Shown here: piece by piece, positions 23,701 to 35,589 of the stretch
Position numbering within the stretch: the first letter of the stretch is position 1
How the letters are laid out: each line of letters begins with the position of its first letter
NCBI GenBank assembly: GCA_907165275.2
Contig: OU015655.1
Location: 11,978,501 to 12,042,500 of the forward strand
Length of the DNA: 64,000 bases
Origin: Zygaena filipendulae
Taxonomy: Eukaryota > Arthropoda > Insecta > Lepidoptera > Zygaenidae
Direction: 5' to 3'
Notes under the pieces: model-generated
What the model was told of the DNA's origin: nothing
Database searches by the model: none
The model's input: the letters and a program-made list of their open reading frames with translations, nothing else
Position numbers and translations under genes: made by a program

Positions 23701-23888
23701 TTTTATAATTAATGCGGCAATGCATTTGTTTCTGTTTTGATCTTTGCTATAGTAGAAAAAGCACATATCGCGGATAATTTGAGTTGAAATCACTGTTTTT
23801 GTTTAACTTAAGTATACCTACACTTTTAAACTAATTAATCATCGATAGATCACATAGCGAAATGACTTACAGCGAGTTTCGCGTACAT
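17739..23888 (-). CDS. Secreted His/Val/Pro-rich cuticle-like protein
   Basis: Three exons: 23888-23871 (six codons, MYAKLA), 23483-23425 and 18012-17739; phases 0 and 2 agree. The product has 116 residues. It opens with a signal peptide split by the first intron (MYAKLALITMVVAAAVAS), then PTPGGGG, then a low-complexity body of HVP/VVKEV/HVPVPV units (e.g. HVPVPVVQHVPYPV) and a HHHH cluster, ending SHGWN. Such His- and Val-Pro-rich secreted repeats are typical of insect cuticular or structural extracellular proteins; no chitin-binding RR motif is present. A 5.4-kb intron full of mobile elements separates the signal-peptide exons from the body. The open frame on the opposite strand over 17778-18221 is its mirror and is not a gene. 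The exact role is unknown. Confidence 0.8.
18334..18548 (+). mobile_element. TGACGTCA-family MITE, copy b
   Basis: GGTCCGTCAGTTAGAAAAT, then CATTAAAGTTTAGAGGGTGG, TTTTGATCA and TTAGTCAACT at the end. The octamer is mutated (GTGACGACG). In the large intron of the cuticle-like gene. Confidence 0.75.
18755..18800 (-). repeat. Retroposon 3' tail with GAAA run
   Basis: (GAAA)n followed by GATTTATTCAAG; on the minus strand this is an AATAAATCTTTC tail, the usual end of a retroposed sequence. A similar plus-strand tail with (TTTC)n is at 19498-19556. Confidence 0.5.
19113..19367 (-). mobile_element. TGACGTCA-family MITE, copy c (full length)
   Basis: Bounded by AGTCCGTC and GACGGACT; TGACGTCA at 19217-19224. 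The flanks (GGCTAC..GACTAAA left, ATAATTTTGATTT.CATACCCC right) are also shared with copy d, so the true element may be somewhat longer. Confidence 0.8.
20670..20995 (+). repeat. AAAT microsatellite and Lep1-like copy
   Basis: AATAAATAAAT run at 20690-20725 ending a retroposon tail, then a Lep1 variant starting TACATATAAAATGCTTTGTCC and ending GCGTGGGACAGCTAG at about 20993. Confidence 0.65.
21232..21740 (-). mobile_element. Repeat element interrupted by a Lep1-like Helitron
   Basis: 21232-21423 and 21613-21740 are the two halves, in reverse, of the element found whole at 33741-34049 and 35268-35577. The Helitron at 21425-21614 (AGCTGTGCCCCGCGGTTTC to ATAATAATAGGA) lies between them. Confidence 0.8.
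22319..22498. mobile_element. Palindromic 240-bp MITE, diverged copy
   Basis: CGGCCGCCCTCAGAGTCG at one end and CTCTGAGTGCGGCCGT at the other, with internal TTAATGTTAATTGGCATTT. Shorter and less symmetrical than the copies at 36611, 55231 and 59860. Confidence 0.75.
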
Positions 23889-23980
23889 CTTGCTTTACTT
23901 TGCTGGACTGATTACAAGGAAAAAAACACACGTACGGTGAGACTGTTTTGCTTTGTGCTGCAAAAGAACGCTACCTTCAC

Positions 23981-23988
23981 TTTATATA
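23981..23988 (-). promoter_or_regulatory. TATA box of the cuticle-like gene
   Basis: TATATAAA on the minus strand, about 95 bases before the start codon at 23888. Position and match suit a core promoter, and regulated cuticle genes usually have one. Confidence 0.65.
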
Positions 23989-23999
23989 CCAAGCTGTTC

Positions 24000-25436
24000 A
24001 CTTAACAGGCACCGGGATTGCATAATCTAGCCCCTTAGTTCATCCCTACTAGCCATCTAACCCGATAGAGTTGCGGAGTTTCGTGCTACCACTCTGTGTC
24101 ATCCAGTGAAATGTGTTCGCAATTTGGTGGGGTAAGATAAGGTGGGGTGCAACTCTGAGAAGTTTTTTCCAGTGTGTACTCAAGTTTTGTGCGAGTTTTA
24201 CCGAGATTTTGAGGTTAGTTCGAGTAACATTATTGTTCTGTTTCTATAGGTTGCAGAAGTGATATTGTAAGAACGAGTCTTATACTGAGAGGATTATGTT
24301 TCTTTTTGTTCCTTAGTGTTGATTGTGGACTGAGTGGTCGTTATGACCGGCTTCCATTAAGTATATTAGTTTAGATTGTAAACGAGTGCTTAGTGTATAT
24401 AAATTAGTAGGTATATACATAATAATCATTACGATAAAAAACTGTTGATTTTACAAAAATTTGGAGATTAGCGAAAGTTTTATGTAAATAAATGCGATAA
24501 GTAATTAGTGGACAAGTACCTATAGTTTGTTTTTTTTGACGATTAACATTTTTATGTGTTTGTATTTTGTAACGTCAATAATAACTTTAATAATAATTAT
24601 AGTTTTATTAATTAACGCCTATGTGGGAATAAAAACTTCTCGAAACGCTCTAATATTTTTATATTTAATTTTTATCAAATCATGGCACTAAGACCAAGTA
24701 AGTCAACTTCCATACTCATTAACCTTTAGATCTTTTATCCAATAATAAGTCTTAAAAAGTAATTCTCAACGTCTCTGGAACTAGAGGTGTGTTAGAGCTT
24801 AAATAAGTATACGCATGAGTTTTATCAGAGATACAGAATATCCAGTCAACTTAATACAATACTGTGCTATAAGTATAATAAATTTATTTTTAAAGTACCT
24901 AACTGAAAAAAGTCATCCATTACAGTAAGTAGCTATATGATTTAAGAATCTTCTACAATATAGAATTAAATTTTTGTTTAAGAAGCGGTTATTTTTTTGA
25001 GCTCCTTGAAGTCTTTTCTATCGAATACCTATAAAGTGGAACTAGGTACACTATAATCCAATCTCTATCTGACTTGATACGAGATGAAAAACTTTTACTC
25101 TAGAATCAAACCTATTTTGACTCTACATTCTCGTAATATTAAGATTTGGTTATGCTGACAAATAAACGGATATCTACAGTTCATTTGTCATAATTATGAA
25201 TTAACCTCAGGAATTAACTACGCGTTGTAATTTCATTCAATTTGATTGATTTCTTTGTGACAACCCTGCGAGATCAAATTGGAACCGACGACGATCGCGC
25301 GATCCGATGAAGTTCACGGGAACCAATTCAATGGGGTACCTTGCGCAGAAATCAGGGCTGCACCGTGTTTTCCCTGACCGTTACGAACATAACAAAAAAG
25401 GGAAACAAACAAACAGCAATTGATTTTATATGCCTA
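24000..25436. other. Intergenic, no gene seen
   Basis: Upstream of the cuticle-like gene. AT-rich with no repeat I can name and no open frame of note; may contain its regulatory DNA. Confidence 0.4.
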
Positions 25437-25830
25437 CTAGCTGTTCCCCGCGGTTTCACCCGCGGAAATTTCGGAGATCCCGCAGGAATTCCGGAATGCA
25501 AAATACCTACCATATGTCCTTCTCTGTACCACTGACAATGTGTACCTAAGTATGCAAAATTTCATAAGATTTCACCGACGTTAATTTCGGAGTTCCTGCG
25601 GGAATTTCGGGATAAAAAGTATCCTATGTCCGTTTCCTGGTTCTAAGCTACCTCCCCACAATTTTCAGCCAAATCAGTTCGGCCGTTCTTGAGTTATAAA
25701 ATAGTCTAACTAACACGACTTTCTTTTATATATTTTATTTTTTTATAGTGTAATCTTGTAATCTAAATCTATTATGTTTTTGTAGCTGTTGTTGTCCTGA
25801 ATAAACGAAAATAAAAATAAAATAAAATAT
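25437..25830 (-). mobile_element. Tandem Lep1-like Helitrons and retroposon tail
   Basis: CTAGCTGTTCCCCGCGGTTT at 25437, a second head-to-tail half from about 25570, then a plus-strand tail GAATAAACGAAAATAAAAAT near 25800. Confidence 0.7.
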
Positions 25831-25889
25831 ATAGATATGAAGATTTGATAGTGATGTGGAATTGGCTACATAACTAAATTTTGCTTTTT

Positions 25890-26156
25890 AGTCCGTCGTG
25901 TCGTGTAGATATTGGACACGTATTTCACGTATTTTTTTCTTTTTTTTACGTAATCAAAAAATAACCGCGATCCATTGAGTTGAAATTTCGCGTGATGTCA
26001 CAACCCGGTGAAGTTTGTAGGGGACTTAATACCGAATAATGACGTCACGAGTCCCCCACCCTAAACTTTGATGCGCTTTATCTATTTATTATCATTAATT
26101 TAAAAAACGCAAAAATTACATGTCTATTATTTTTTTTATTTTCTAACTGACGGACT
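25890..26156 (-). mobile_element. TGACGTCA-family MITE, copy d
   Basis: AGTCCGTCGTG to GACGGACT; the octamer TGACGTCA at 26040-26047, a second site mutated to TGATGTCA. Same orientation as copy c. Confidence 0.8.
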
Positions 26157-26169
26157 AGTTATAATTTTG

Positions 26170-28020
26170 ATTTACATACCCCGGAAAATACCCAATTGTT
26201 ACTTTGACAGTAAACAGACTTTACTATGTGGTAGATAGACATAAATAGCATAATCACTCAAACAGTCACGTAGGTATGAAAACTCGCACGCATTAAAATC
26301 TACGTATACAGAATGCTAAGGTTCAAGAAATAGAAATCTTCCATCATCATTATTAAACCAATTTACCACTGTTCAAAAGCGAACGCGGGCTTTCATTGAT
26401 AAAACATAATTTCACCTTATTTTTGTTTCGCTGACGAAAATAACCAGTCAGAAGTAAGAAGGGCGACGGCACGGAGGGTTCCGTCATGAACTCTGTGACT
26501 TTTATTCATTTATCACCTCCTTAATGCCATTTCACAAGTATCTCAAAGAGGTAAGGAGATACAAATGCAGGTATAGATTTCCAATTTTCTCATTTATTAA
26601 GACTTTTTATTGAAAACATGCATAAAGAAGAACGCGATCGCATATAATTATTTTTCTTGTACCTAAACTTAGTTGGCATCGTCTCGTGTACAAATTCACG
26701 CAGTAACCTATTTTCAAAACGTTTGTTTTTTATACAAATACCTATGTAATATGTTCTATTTTTTATGTATTTATATAGTAGATATTATAACACATTTTTT
26801 TTTAACTTAACGGACTTAATTACTTAAAATTACTTTCTATTTCACACATTTACTTTATTTAGTTTAGCTAAAACTGATCGAATTTATATTGATACTACGG
26901 TACCTTAAGACCAGCAAAATGTTCTCACGTGTGGTTGGTTTCTACAAATTACGATTCTCTCGTGACAATAATAACATCGTCTGTATGTCTGTCTGCTAGA
27001 CGCATTACAACAATGACATTGTGACGTTTGAGTCGAATCGCTCAAAGTTATTACTCATACGCATTTTTAATATTTTATGTAATGTTACCGTATTTTTTGA
27101 GTATAAATACTTAAAAAAAGAGAGAGAGAGAGAATAGAGTATCTTTTTGGAAAGCTAAATGTTTGCAATGTAAACAAAATATAAAGTTATTCAGGTTTTA
27201 ATATACCTAGTTGTTTAGTATCAAATAGTCGAAATGAAATCGTTAAAGCTACTTAGTACGGTGGTGGTAGTTATGTACGAAACACATTGAAAATAGCAGT
27301 AGTTTTCAAACCCTACTGATGGCACATAGCCCATAGGCCTACCCATGGCCTACCCTATAACGAGGAGGCTAAAATAAAATGGGTGATAATACACCACGAG
27401 GGCCTAGTTTGGCTTGGTGCACTTTACGCACGTTTTCGAATTGCTTCTAACACAACATCAGCTCTGTATCAGTAGTAGGTAGTAGGGACTAAGTAGTTCA
27501 ACTGGTAGTTTTCTTTAAGTTTTTTACCATAAAGTCTGTGGTAATCATTTATACTCACACATAGAAGATCTTTATGAATCTTAATGGAATTCTACCGCTT
27601 AACTACAGTATTTCAACAACAAAGCATGGCGAATTTATTTTAGAATGGTGTAAATACTAATTTTACATGTTAAGTCTGCAGCATTTAAACTTGACATCAA
27701 AGAGTTTAGTTGCCAAAAACAGCCTCTTTTGTCAGTATTTTTTATATAAGTTGCAATAATGCAGAATTATTATCATTGAGATTGTATCCCACCAAAAACA
27801 TATTCATGTAAAATGATGCCAAGATGAGTCCATATAACGGGCACTGCCAAAAAGTTTTAAGATCTCATGTAGAGCTTATAACTCTACACACCCTAACTCT
27901 ACAAGGCCTAACTTCTCAAACTCTACACCTTAGAATATGTGGCTTTGCGAATGTATATTATATTATTGTTTTTTGCTTTACAGCGAATTTATAGATCGCA
28001 CCGCAAAATTAGTTGAGTGA
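26170..28020. other. Intergenic, no gene seen
   Basis: AT-rich unique-looking DNA with a short (AG)n run at 27118-27135. No open frame with coding character. Confidence 0.4.
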
Positions 28021-28400
28021 TTAAAGGTCCGTTTATATCTACAGACATTGAGCATGCCAGACACGTACCGTGGCAGACAAAATAATATTCTCTTATACAG
28101 TGCCGAGTGCGTATTTGTATTTACCTACATCTATCGTAACACGGCCACGCAGCCGCCGACAGACACGGGCCGTGCCCGGCCAGTATTCGCGGAAAGAATA
28201 TTTTTTTCTGCGCGCTTCATTTCTGCACGTGTCTGTGGCTACATGCCGAGCAGTGTGAATAGAGCATCGGAACCGTGCAGAAAGAAGTCTTGTCTGGCAC
28301 GCTCAGATATAAATAAACGGTGTCTGTCGGTGTCTGCCACGGAACGTGTCTGGCACGGCTGGCACGCTCAATGTCTGTAGGACCTGTAAACGGACTTTAA
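28021..28400. mobile_element. TTAA-flanked foldback MITE
   Basis: TTAA at both edges (28021-28024, 28397-28400). Long imperfect inverted ends begin AGGTCCGTTTA and include ACAGACATTGAGC, GCCAGACACGT and CCGTGGCAGAC. A TTAA target and GC-rich foldback suggest a piggyBac-type non-autonomous element. The 110-codon open frame across it is incidental. Confidence 0.8.
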
Positions 28401-28402
28401 TT

Positions 28403-28643
28403 AGTCTGTCAGTTAGAAAATAAAAAAAACAACAGACACGTATTTTTTGGTTATTCAAATAAATGTGAATATACAGAGATTAAGCGCATTATAGTTTAGG
28501 GCTTATAAGCCGCCATACAAACTGCACCGGTCAGTGACCTCACGAGAAATTTCAACTCAATGTATCGTCGTTATTTTTTGATTACCTACGTAAAAAAGGA
28601 AAAATACGCGTTTAGTATTTTTTATTAATGTACAAGACGGACT
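28403..28643 (+). mobile_element. TGACGTCA-family MITE, copy e
   Basis: AGTCTGTCAGTTAGAAAAT to GACGGACT, 241 bases, starting two bases after the TTAA of the preceding foldback. Octamers decayed (TGACCTCA). Confidence 0.8.
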
Positions 28644-28886
28644 AAAAAAAAATTTAGTGAACATGCCCTTATATCGGTCGTGTGGTACCTGTAATACTTT
28701 TACTAACTTTGTTTAGTTTGATACTTCTGCAGTGAAGCGATTGTGCTTTCGACAGGAAAAGTTTGTGTTCGTATCTAGATACAAAAAATATTTATCAATG
28801 TTAAGAGTTCCCAAGGAAATCCCTTAAGGTTATTCCGTTCACGAAGGTGAAAACGCGATTCCTTTACCGGGTTACCACCCAATCAA

Positions 28887-29558
28887 TCCTTATAAATGCG
28901 AAAGTGACTTTGTTTGTTTGTTACGCTTTCACGCTTTAACGGCTCAACCGATCGTCATGAAATTTTGCATACACGTTTTCAGGGGTACAGATAAGGACAT
29001 GGGGTACTTGTATCCTGGGATTCCCGCGGGATCTTCTAAATTAACGCGGGTGAAACCGCAGCGACAGCTAGCATTAATATAAAGGTGAATATTATACTGA
29101 TTGTGTTACATAATATGATAAATAAAACCCAGTTGTTAACGAGGACTATATATTTAATTTACAAAGAAAGCAAACTAAAGAGAACATTTGTAATATAATT
29201 TATTCATAGTCAACAATTTAACTATGTACATAAAAGTTGTGAATTAAAAACAAAAAATGAAATTTGAAAAACCACTCTGAGTGCCGCGGCCGTGCAACCT
29301 AGCATCTATTCCTGAGACGTGCAGTGCGAGTTCCATGTTCTCATCCTACTAATATTATAAACGCGAAAGTTTGTAAGAATGTATGGATGGATGGATGGAT
29401 GTTTGTTACTCTTTCACGCAAAAACTACTGAATGGATTTAAATGAAACTTTACAATAATATAGCTTATACACCAGATTAACACATAGGGTACTATTTATC
29501 CCGGAATTCCCGCGGGAACTCTGAAATTAACGCGGGTGAAACCGCGGGGCACAACTAG
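28887..29558 (+). mobile_element. Two Lep1-like Helitrons with AT-rich spacer
   Basis: 28887-29072 (TCCTTATAAATGCGAAAG to GCGACAGCTAG) and 29344-29558 (TCCTACTAATATTATAAAC, a GGAT microsatellite, to GGGGCACAACTAG). The second has clean TC and CTAG ends. Confidence 0.8.
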
Positions 29559-29800
29559 TCGTCCCCTAAATGCTTTGGCATCGTTTGTTGCCCGGAAAGT
29601 TTCATAAACTGAAGCTTGGAAGTTTCTCGAAGCTCTGTGATAGATACTGCCGTCGCGTGTGACCAGTTTAGTGGAATACGAACTCTCCTCTCCAACGTTA
29701 CGGCAACGCACATCAGATTAAGTTCACTTCGTGATGCAATATTTTCTACTCGGTGCAATGTTTACACCGTACCCGGTTACGCTCCAAAACTGACCATATA
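29559..29800. other. GC-richer segment with short open frames, unassigned
   Basis: Both strands are open for 60-70 codons (minus: MHRVENIASRSELNLMCVAV). No domain recognised. It could be a transposon or a decayed exon; no clean splice sites flank it. Confidence 0.2.
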
Positions 29801-30059
29801 TTATGTGTAACACGTTATTATATTACCTACCTACGTTATGTCTTAATGTCAAAATTTTGCGAACACACAATTTGGGCCGAATCAATTAATTAATTCCATT
29901 TGTTTGTGTGCTATTCGCGTAATATACGTATGTAGGTATAATGAAATTTCCATTAATTATATTATGTACGTAAATAATTATCATTAATATTGTTTCGAAA
30001 ACCGAAACCCTTCACTGTGTACTGAAGGTTAGGGAAAATGAAAGCGCATATATTTATTA

Positions 30060-30366
30060 CCAGCTGTTTTAGACAGACAGACAAACACAGTTGCTTTCGA
30101 ATTTATAATATTACTAGCTGTCCCCGCGATTTCATCCGCGGTAATTTCGGAGTTCCCGCGGAGGTTGCGGGAAGAAAGTACTCTATGTCTAGCTGTTCAC
30201 CGCATTAGTGCTGGAGTTCCCGCGGGAATTCCGGGATAAAAACTATCCTATCTTTTGAGTTGGACCATATTACAAATGGTTGCAAAATTTTATCAAAATC
30301 CGTTCAGTAGTTTCGGAGTCCATCGCGGACAAACAACGTGACACGTGATTTATATATATTAAGATA
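30060..30366 (-). mobile_element. Lep1-like Helitron, compound
   Basis: A 5'-end fragment (TTTATAATATTA) adjoins CTAGCTGTCCCCGCGATTTC at 30114. Contains TCGCGGACAAACAACGTGAC, a variant shared with 34181-34412. Confidence 0.75.
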
Positions 30367-30579
30367 GGATATGTTTAAGAAGGTATTGTGCAGTTTTTGT
30401 ACTGTATATGTATAGTAAATATATTATTATATGGAACGCGTTGCCCAACCACCTGTTTCTATGTAGGTATTTTTATTCTTCCTTTCGCATCATTGGTTGT
30501 CTGGAAGAGATCTCAGCTATGCAATAAGACTATTTCATTTTCCTTTTCTTTAGGCATTGTAATATTTTTATGTTATGTG

Positions 30580-30965
30580 CAATAAAAGATCAAATAAATA
30601 AATAAATAAATAAGTTATCTATCAATACATATAAAATGCTTTGTCCAGAATGCCTTACTGACGGATCAACGCACACCTAAACCGCTGATTGTAGAGACCT
30701 GAAACTTGGAGAGTGTGTTCTTTGTATCACGAAGGCATCCGATAAGAAAGGATTTTCCGAAATTTTACCCCTAAGGGAGTGGAAAATTTTCTACAGCAAT
30801 TCCGGGATAAAAAGTGCCCAAGTCTTTATCTGTACCCCTGAAAACGTGAATGCAAAATTTCATGATCAGTAGAATAGTTAAACAATAGATACTTGTATGA
30901 TTGGGTTAAGCCGTAAAAAAGGAAAAACAGAAAGACATATAAGTTACTTTCACGTTTATAATATT
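30580..30965. mobile_element. AAAT-run retroposon tail and chimeric Lep1-like copy
   Basis: AATAAATAAATAAAT run at 30595-30612. Then a plus-oriented ATATAAAATGCTTTGTCC segment joined near 30790 to a minus-oriented ATTCCGGGATAAAAAGTGCC segment. Confidence 0.55.
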
Positions 30966-30969
30966 AAGT

Positions 30970-33028
30970 ATGAGTTATTATTTTTTATTACTAACTGACC
31001 CTTATTACATTCTGAACCTAATGAAAACACACAATTGCGTAATCAAGCGTACGGAAAACTATGTATTTTGACTTCGTAATGGGAATTTATCAGCAAAAAC
31101 ACATTTCAAGTTGACCACGTGCGAGTTATCAGGAAACGGTATTGACAAAGTATCTTAAATGAAAGGTGATAAGAACTATTTTATTATTCTGTAACTATTG
31201 AGTGAAAGTATTTGCGAATAACAAAATGCACATACCTACCTATCTTCCTATGATACATTCTCGAACGAATCAAGACGATTACTCAATAAGTAATAGATTG
31301 GCGGAGGGTTTATTTATAGGTGCTTCTAAAGGTGCGTTCACACTCTTAGTCTCCCGCACTGAACGTGTGTTTCGGTCCATACTTAGGTACTTTAAACATG
31401 CGAAAGTAACTGTTAGGTACCTTTGTTTCTGTCTGTTAGGTACCTTTTCACGCTTTAACTATTTACAAATTACATTGCATTTATGTTACATTTATATTAA
31501 ATTTATGATCGGATATTACCTATTCGTATTTAGGTGGAGACCGTTTCATAACGACTAAAAAAGCTAACTATTAAAGCTAGCTTAAAAACTATTAAAGCTT
31601 CGAAAAATTTCAATAATATCTAATAATTTAAGCAGATCTTGTACCGCGCTGACTATTATTTTACAGACGACGATTCATGGCTTATATTTTATAAGACAAT
31701 GATAAATGTTGGTTAACCTTTGACCCAACTTAAACAAACGTCGGGACCTAAAGAAATTTAAAAACCAATAATATGTAACATTTTATGGTTTTGTTTTGGT
31801 AATATATCGTTCAAAAATAACGCAATCGTCTATGACGGAGTTCTCAGTCATCTAAAAATATCATCACATCACAGCTGAAAGACTTCCATTGCTAGACGTA
31901 GAACGTCCCCCAAGGGTCACCACAACGACCGGCCCTGCGCTTCAAGCATCCAATAGTAACCCGTGACCATCACCAAGTCTTCGATGCACCTAAAAATACC
32001 TATAAGCACAATATCATAACTCTGTAGAAGAGAATTTTTTATGAATCGGTTACAGATTTACATATTATATGAAACCAGCTGTCCCCCGCGGTTTCGCCCG
32101 CGTAAATATCGGGATAAAAAATACATAAAATTAAATAAAAAAAACATTAAAAAAAATACATTGGTAATAAAAAGTTTGAGTGCGGCGACACTATTGCGCA
32201 CTTGTGATGAATAGATATACCTTATTTATATGTGTGGATCTCCATGACCAATTTTATCGAAATCTGTTCAGTGGGTAAGCCGTGAAAGGTATACAACAAA
32301 CAGAGTTACTTGGACTTTCTTAACTAAGGACTTTTAGTGTCATATAAATTGGATTCTTTCACATTTGGCCACATTTTACAAACAGTAGATCGTTACGATT
32401 TTAATCATGTCTTCAATACCACACACCTACGTTCACACGCAATAATATGTTATGTAAATTTAAAGTAAATAGCATACCTACAGTTTAAATAGCGACTAGT
32501 GCAGGCGTCACGACGACATACTTTCATAATGATAATCTTTGTGATACTCGCTAGTCGCTAACAATCAAAAAATACAAAATGTTACCTACTGCAATTAACG
32601 CTTCAGAGTTCAGGCTCACGGAACCGGAAACATCCTTCACTTTTTTGAATGTGGTTCATTATTTTCGCCCAATGAGCAACACGAAATTTGTGTCATAAGA
32701 TAACGAGAGTTTACCCGATTGTCAAGGCATTTCAGTTTTATTTTGTTATAGAATAGAGGGCAAACGGGCACAAGGCGTTTCATGTACCCATAGAAGTGTA
32801 ATTAAAAAAAATACATAGCATATCTATGGGTTTTTAAGGCGTACAGAATATAAATTGTTTTTTTTTTTTTGGATCTTGAACCTTTGGTATAGTGTTACAA
32901 ATTACAATCACGCGCGTTATGGAAAAGAAATTAAAAAAATTATGTACCTACCAATATTTAACATTACTTATATAAAATGTATAGCATATAATGTTGATAA
33001 ATACCTACGTTGTAAGTCACAATGAACC
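30970..33028. other. Intergenic with one degraded Lep1 copy (32077-32330, minus)
   Basis: The Lep1 copy starts CAGCTGTCCCCCGCGGTTTC. A 118-codon plus frame at 31202-31558 has no motif, no coding-like composition and no partner exon. Nothing else supported. Confidence 0.4.
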
Positions 33029-33382
33029 GGCCCTCCTAGTCAAATTGACATTCTACAATTTAACGCTAGAAAACTATGTAACGAATCATCATGAATTCGA
33101 AAAATCCTCTACTTATATAGTGGTCACGCAAAACTAGAGTTTTGATCGACTGATCAAGTGAAATGACGATTCGTTCCTTAGTTTCTATGCGCAAACCTTT
33201 CGAATGGCTAAGGGGCCTGGGTCGTCCATCGTTCCATTAACGTAGAACGCAGCCCTGCTTCACTCCTGTCCCCTTAGCCAAGTTGGCAATGAGAGATTTA
33301 TCGTCCGATCTGTGCATTTCGATAAGTCCCTTAGATTTCTACAGCGATAACGAATAAAGCTTGTCAATTTGGTTAAGGGGGC
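33029..33382. mobile_element. Foldback MITE (CCCTTAGCCAAGTTGACA family), two diverged pieces
   Basis: Ends carry CTAGTCAAATTGACATTCTA and GTCAATTTGGTTAAGGGGGC. An internal CCCCTTAGCCAAGTTGGC at about 33270 suggests two adjacent copies. Best copy is 35745-35977. Confidence 0.6.
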
Positions 33383-33451
33383 TGCTTCGATAGGGGTGTT
33401 CCTGTATGTATGCAAGTAAGTAGACATGAAGACCCTAAAACGACAGCAGAG

Positions 33452-33500
33452 ATAAGATAAGATAAGATAAGATAAACTTTATTCAGCAAGAACAAACACA
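33452..33500 (-). repeat. GATAA microsatellite, retroposon tail
   Basis: GATAAGATAAGATAAGATAA followed by ACTTTATTCAGC; on the minus strand, AATAAAGT then (TTATC)n. Confidence 0.7.
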
Positions 33501-33740
33501 TACACCACCCAACAAACACTTTACAGGTTAATGTATACAAATACATTGTATAATCTATACAATATATTAGAGCAGGGTTGTTTGCATGAGATTAGAAATG
33601 ACGTGGGGATAATAAGATAATAGCAAACTTTTCGCGTGATGTAATTATTATTTATATGAGAAGTAATTTTATTGCGAACGAATATCAAAATCATTTATGC
33701 AAGCTCTATTAGCACATAACACAGAGTAAACAATTAACTA

Positions 33741-34049
33741 GAGAGGACATGTAGACGGGGCAGGCGCGCTACCGTTCCAAAGGAAGTGAGAGCAAATGCG
33801 CTAACTTGTCCAAAACTTCTTTTGCTGCCATCCCAAATATAATATTTACCATAATATTCCCAAAACTTTAAATTTTTAAAACAGTGACTAAGTATAAAGC
33901 GTTGAATACATTTCTTTGCGTTTACGTTTAGTGCGTGATGAATAGTTTTGTGTGCGAAAATCACCCGGCGACACTGGTTTTCATCTGTTTTCATACTCAA
34001 CTAAGTTGATGTCCCTTCTATCTGTTATTTTTTCTGTTCTGTGGCACAT
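33741..34049 (+). mobile_element. Repeat element (AGAGAGGACATGT family), whole copy
   Basis: CTAGAGAGGACATGTAGACG to TTCTGTTCTGTGGC, with ACTGGTTTTCAT and GATGTCCCTTCTATCT near the right end. Twin at 35268-35577, broken copy at 21232-21740. Confidence 0.7.
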
Positions 34050-34180
34050 AACCTATTTCTTTAAGTGCAGAGGTCAAATAAAATTTACTACCTAGTACCT
34101 ACTCTATAGTGCCCGAATAATAAATCATTACGTAGGTACCTACTAGATAGAGACTCGGACTATAATTATATCTTCTTAAT

Positions 34181-34412
34181 AATCTAATATATATAAATCA
34201 CGTGTCACGTTGTTTGTCCGCGATGGACTCCGAAACTACTGAACGGATTTTGATAAAATTTTGCAACCGTTTATAATATGGTCCAACTTAAAAGATAGGA
34301 TAGTTTTTATCCCGGAATTCCCTCGGGAACTGAAGGACATAGAGTACTTTTTTCCCGCAACCTTCGCGGGAACTCCGAAATTACCGCGGATGAAATCGCG
34401 GGGGACAGCTAG
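34181..34412 (+). mobile_element. Lep1-like Helitron
   Basis: TATATATAAATCACGTGTCAC to GGGGGACAGCTAG; TTGTTTGTCCGCGATGGACT variant. Confidence 0.75.
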
Positions 34413-34615
34413 TTTAAATATAAAAATCCCATGACACGTTAATATTAAAACTGTAGCCCGTTTATTGATGTTTAAAATATTGATTACTATTATTATTATT
34501 ATATCGCGTTTGGTGGTTTTCAAGTTGGAGTGGTAAAATACCTATCACTCAATAAGTATCGGGGCAAACTATTAGATACAGAAGTTAGCGTTTCAGTGAA
34601 AACTTATAGTCAGAC

Positions 34616-34800
34616 TAGCTATGCCTCGCGATTCTATCCTTATCACCTAGGAGTACAAAAAATAGACTACGACCTATTTTCTCAGATCTATTAAATATAT
34701 AGGTAGGTAGATGCACAAAAAATTTCATAAAAATCCGTCAAGGCGTTTCGGAGGAGTTCGATAACAAACACCATATGACGCGAATTTTTTATATTATATT
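34616..34800 (-). mobile_element. Degraded Lep1-like Helitron
   Basis: CTAGCTATGCCTCGCGATTC; the middle is unlike other copies, with a 3' TTCGATAACAAACACCATATG. Confidence 0.45.
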
Positions 34801-35267
34801 AGATTTCCATGACATGTAGTTTAACATCTCAAAGAACTCCTCAAAACGGTAGGCTATAGTTTCGTATACTTTCTAAAAATTATATGATTTTTTTCTATGC
34901 CAAATAGGTATGTGCCTAATCTCGGGGGACTGTGACTTAGAATAGCGTCACGTCATAATCCCAGGGGATTATGACTGAGAACAGTGTCACCGGTTACGGA
35001 ATACGGTTCCACTTTACTTTACCGGGTGATTACGCAGGCTCACGCTGGCCGCCTCGATGCGCAAACGTTGTCCGACAGGTCGATTTCCATACAGAATCAT
35101 GGCGAACGTAACATCGGCATCGGCATCGCGGTGACATCATAAACCAGGTGTAGAGCCATTGCCATTCACGGAGCGACCGCGGCTGGTTTCGCCAACCATG
35201 GAGAGCATGCCGATGTACAGTTCGATGGACAAGTGTTAACGTCTGTTATTGCCACAGAGAAAACAAA

Positions 35268-35577
35268 TAAACTAGAGAGGACTTGCGGGCGCGGGCGGGC
35301 CACGGTTAGAGCAAATGCTCTAACATCCAAAAACTTTTTTTTTGTTGCTGGCACATTCAAGATATATTTTGAATTTTCCACAATATCCCCAAAGCTGTGA
35401 ATCATGAAAAAAAATACTAAGTAAAAACGTAACCAAATGACGTTTGAAACATTTCGTTACGTTAATGAATGTTTTTGGGCGTGATGAATTATAGTTTTGC
35501 GTACGAAAAGCCTTCGGTGATACTGATTTTTATTTATTTCCATACTAAACAGAGTGATGCAATTTCTCTGTTCCGTC
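35268..35577 (+). mobile_element. Repeat element (AGAGAGGACATGT family), second copy
   Basis: CTAGAGAGGACTTGCGG, GGTTAGAGCAAATGCTCTAAC and TTTCTCTGTTCCGTCATCC. Confidence 0.7.
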
Positions 35578-35589
35578 ATCCGTGGTTAT

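Noticed and set aside
28048..28380. 110-codon open frame
   Set aside because: Lies wholly within a foldback MITE; the GC-rich inverted arms explain the lack of stops.
31202..31558. 118-codon plus-strand open frame
   Set aside because: No domain, low-GC random-like composition, no splice partners or start context.
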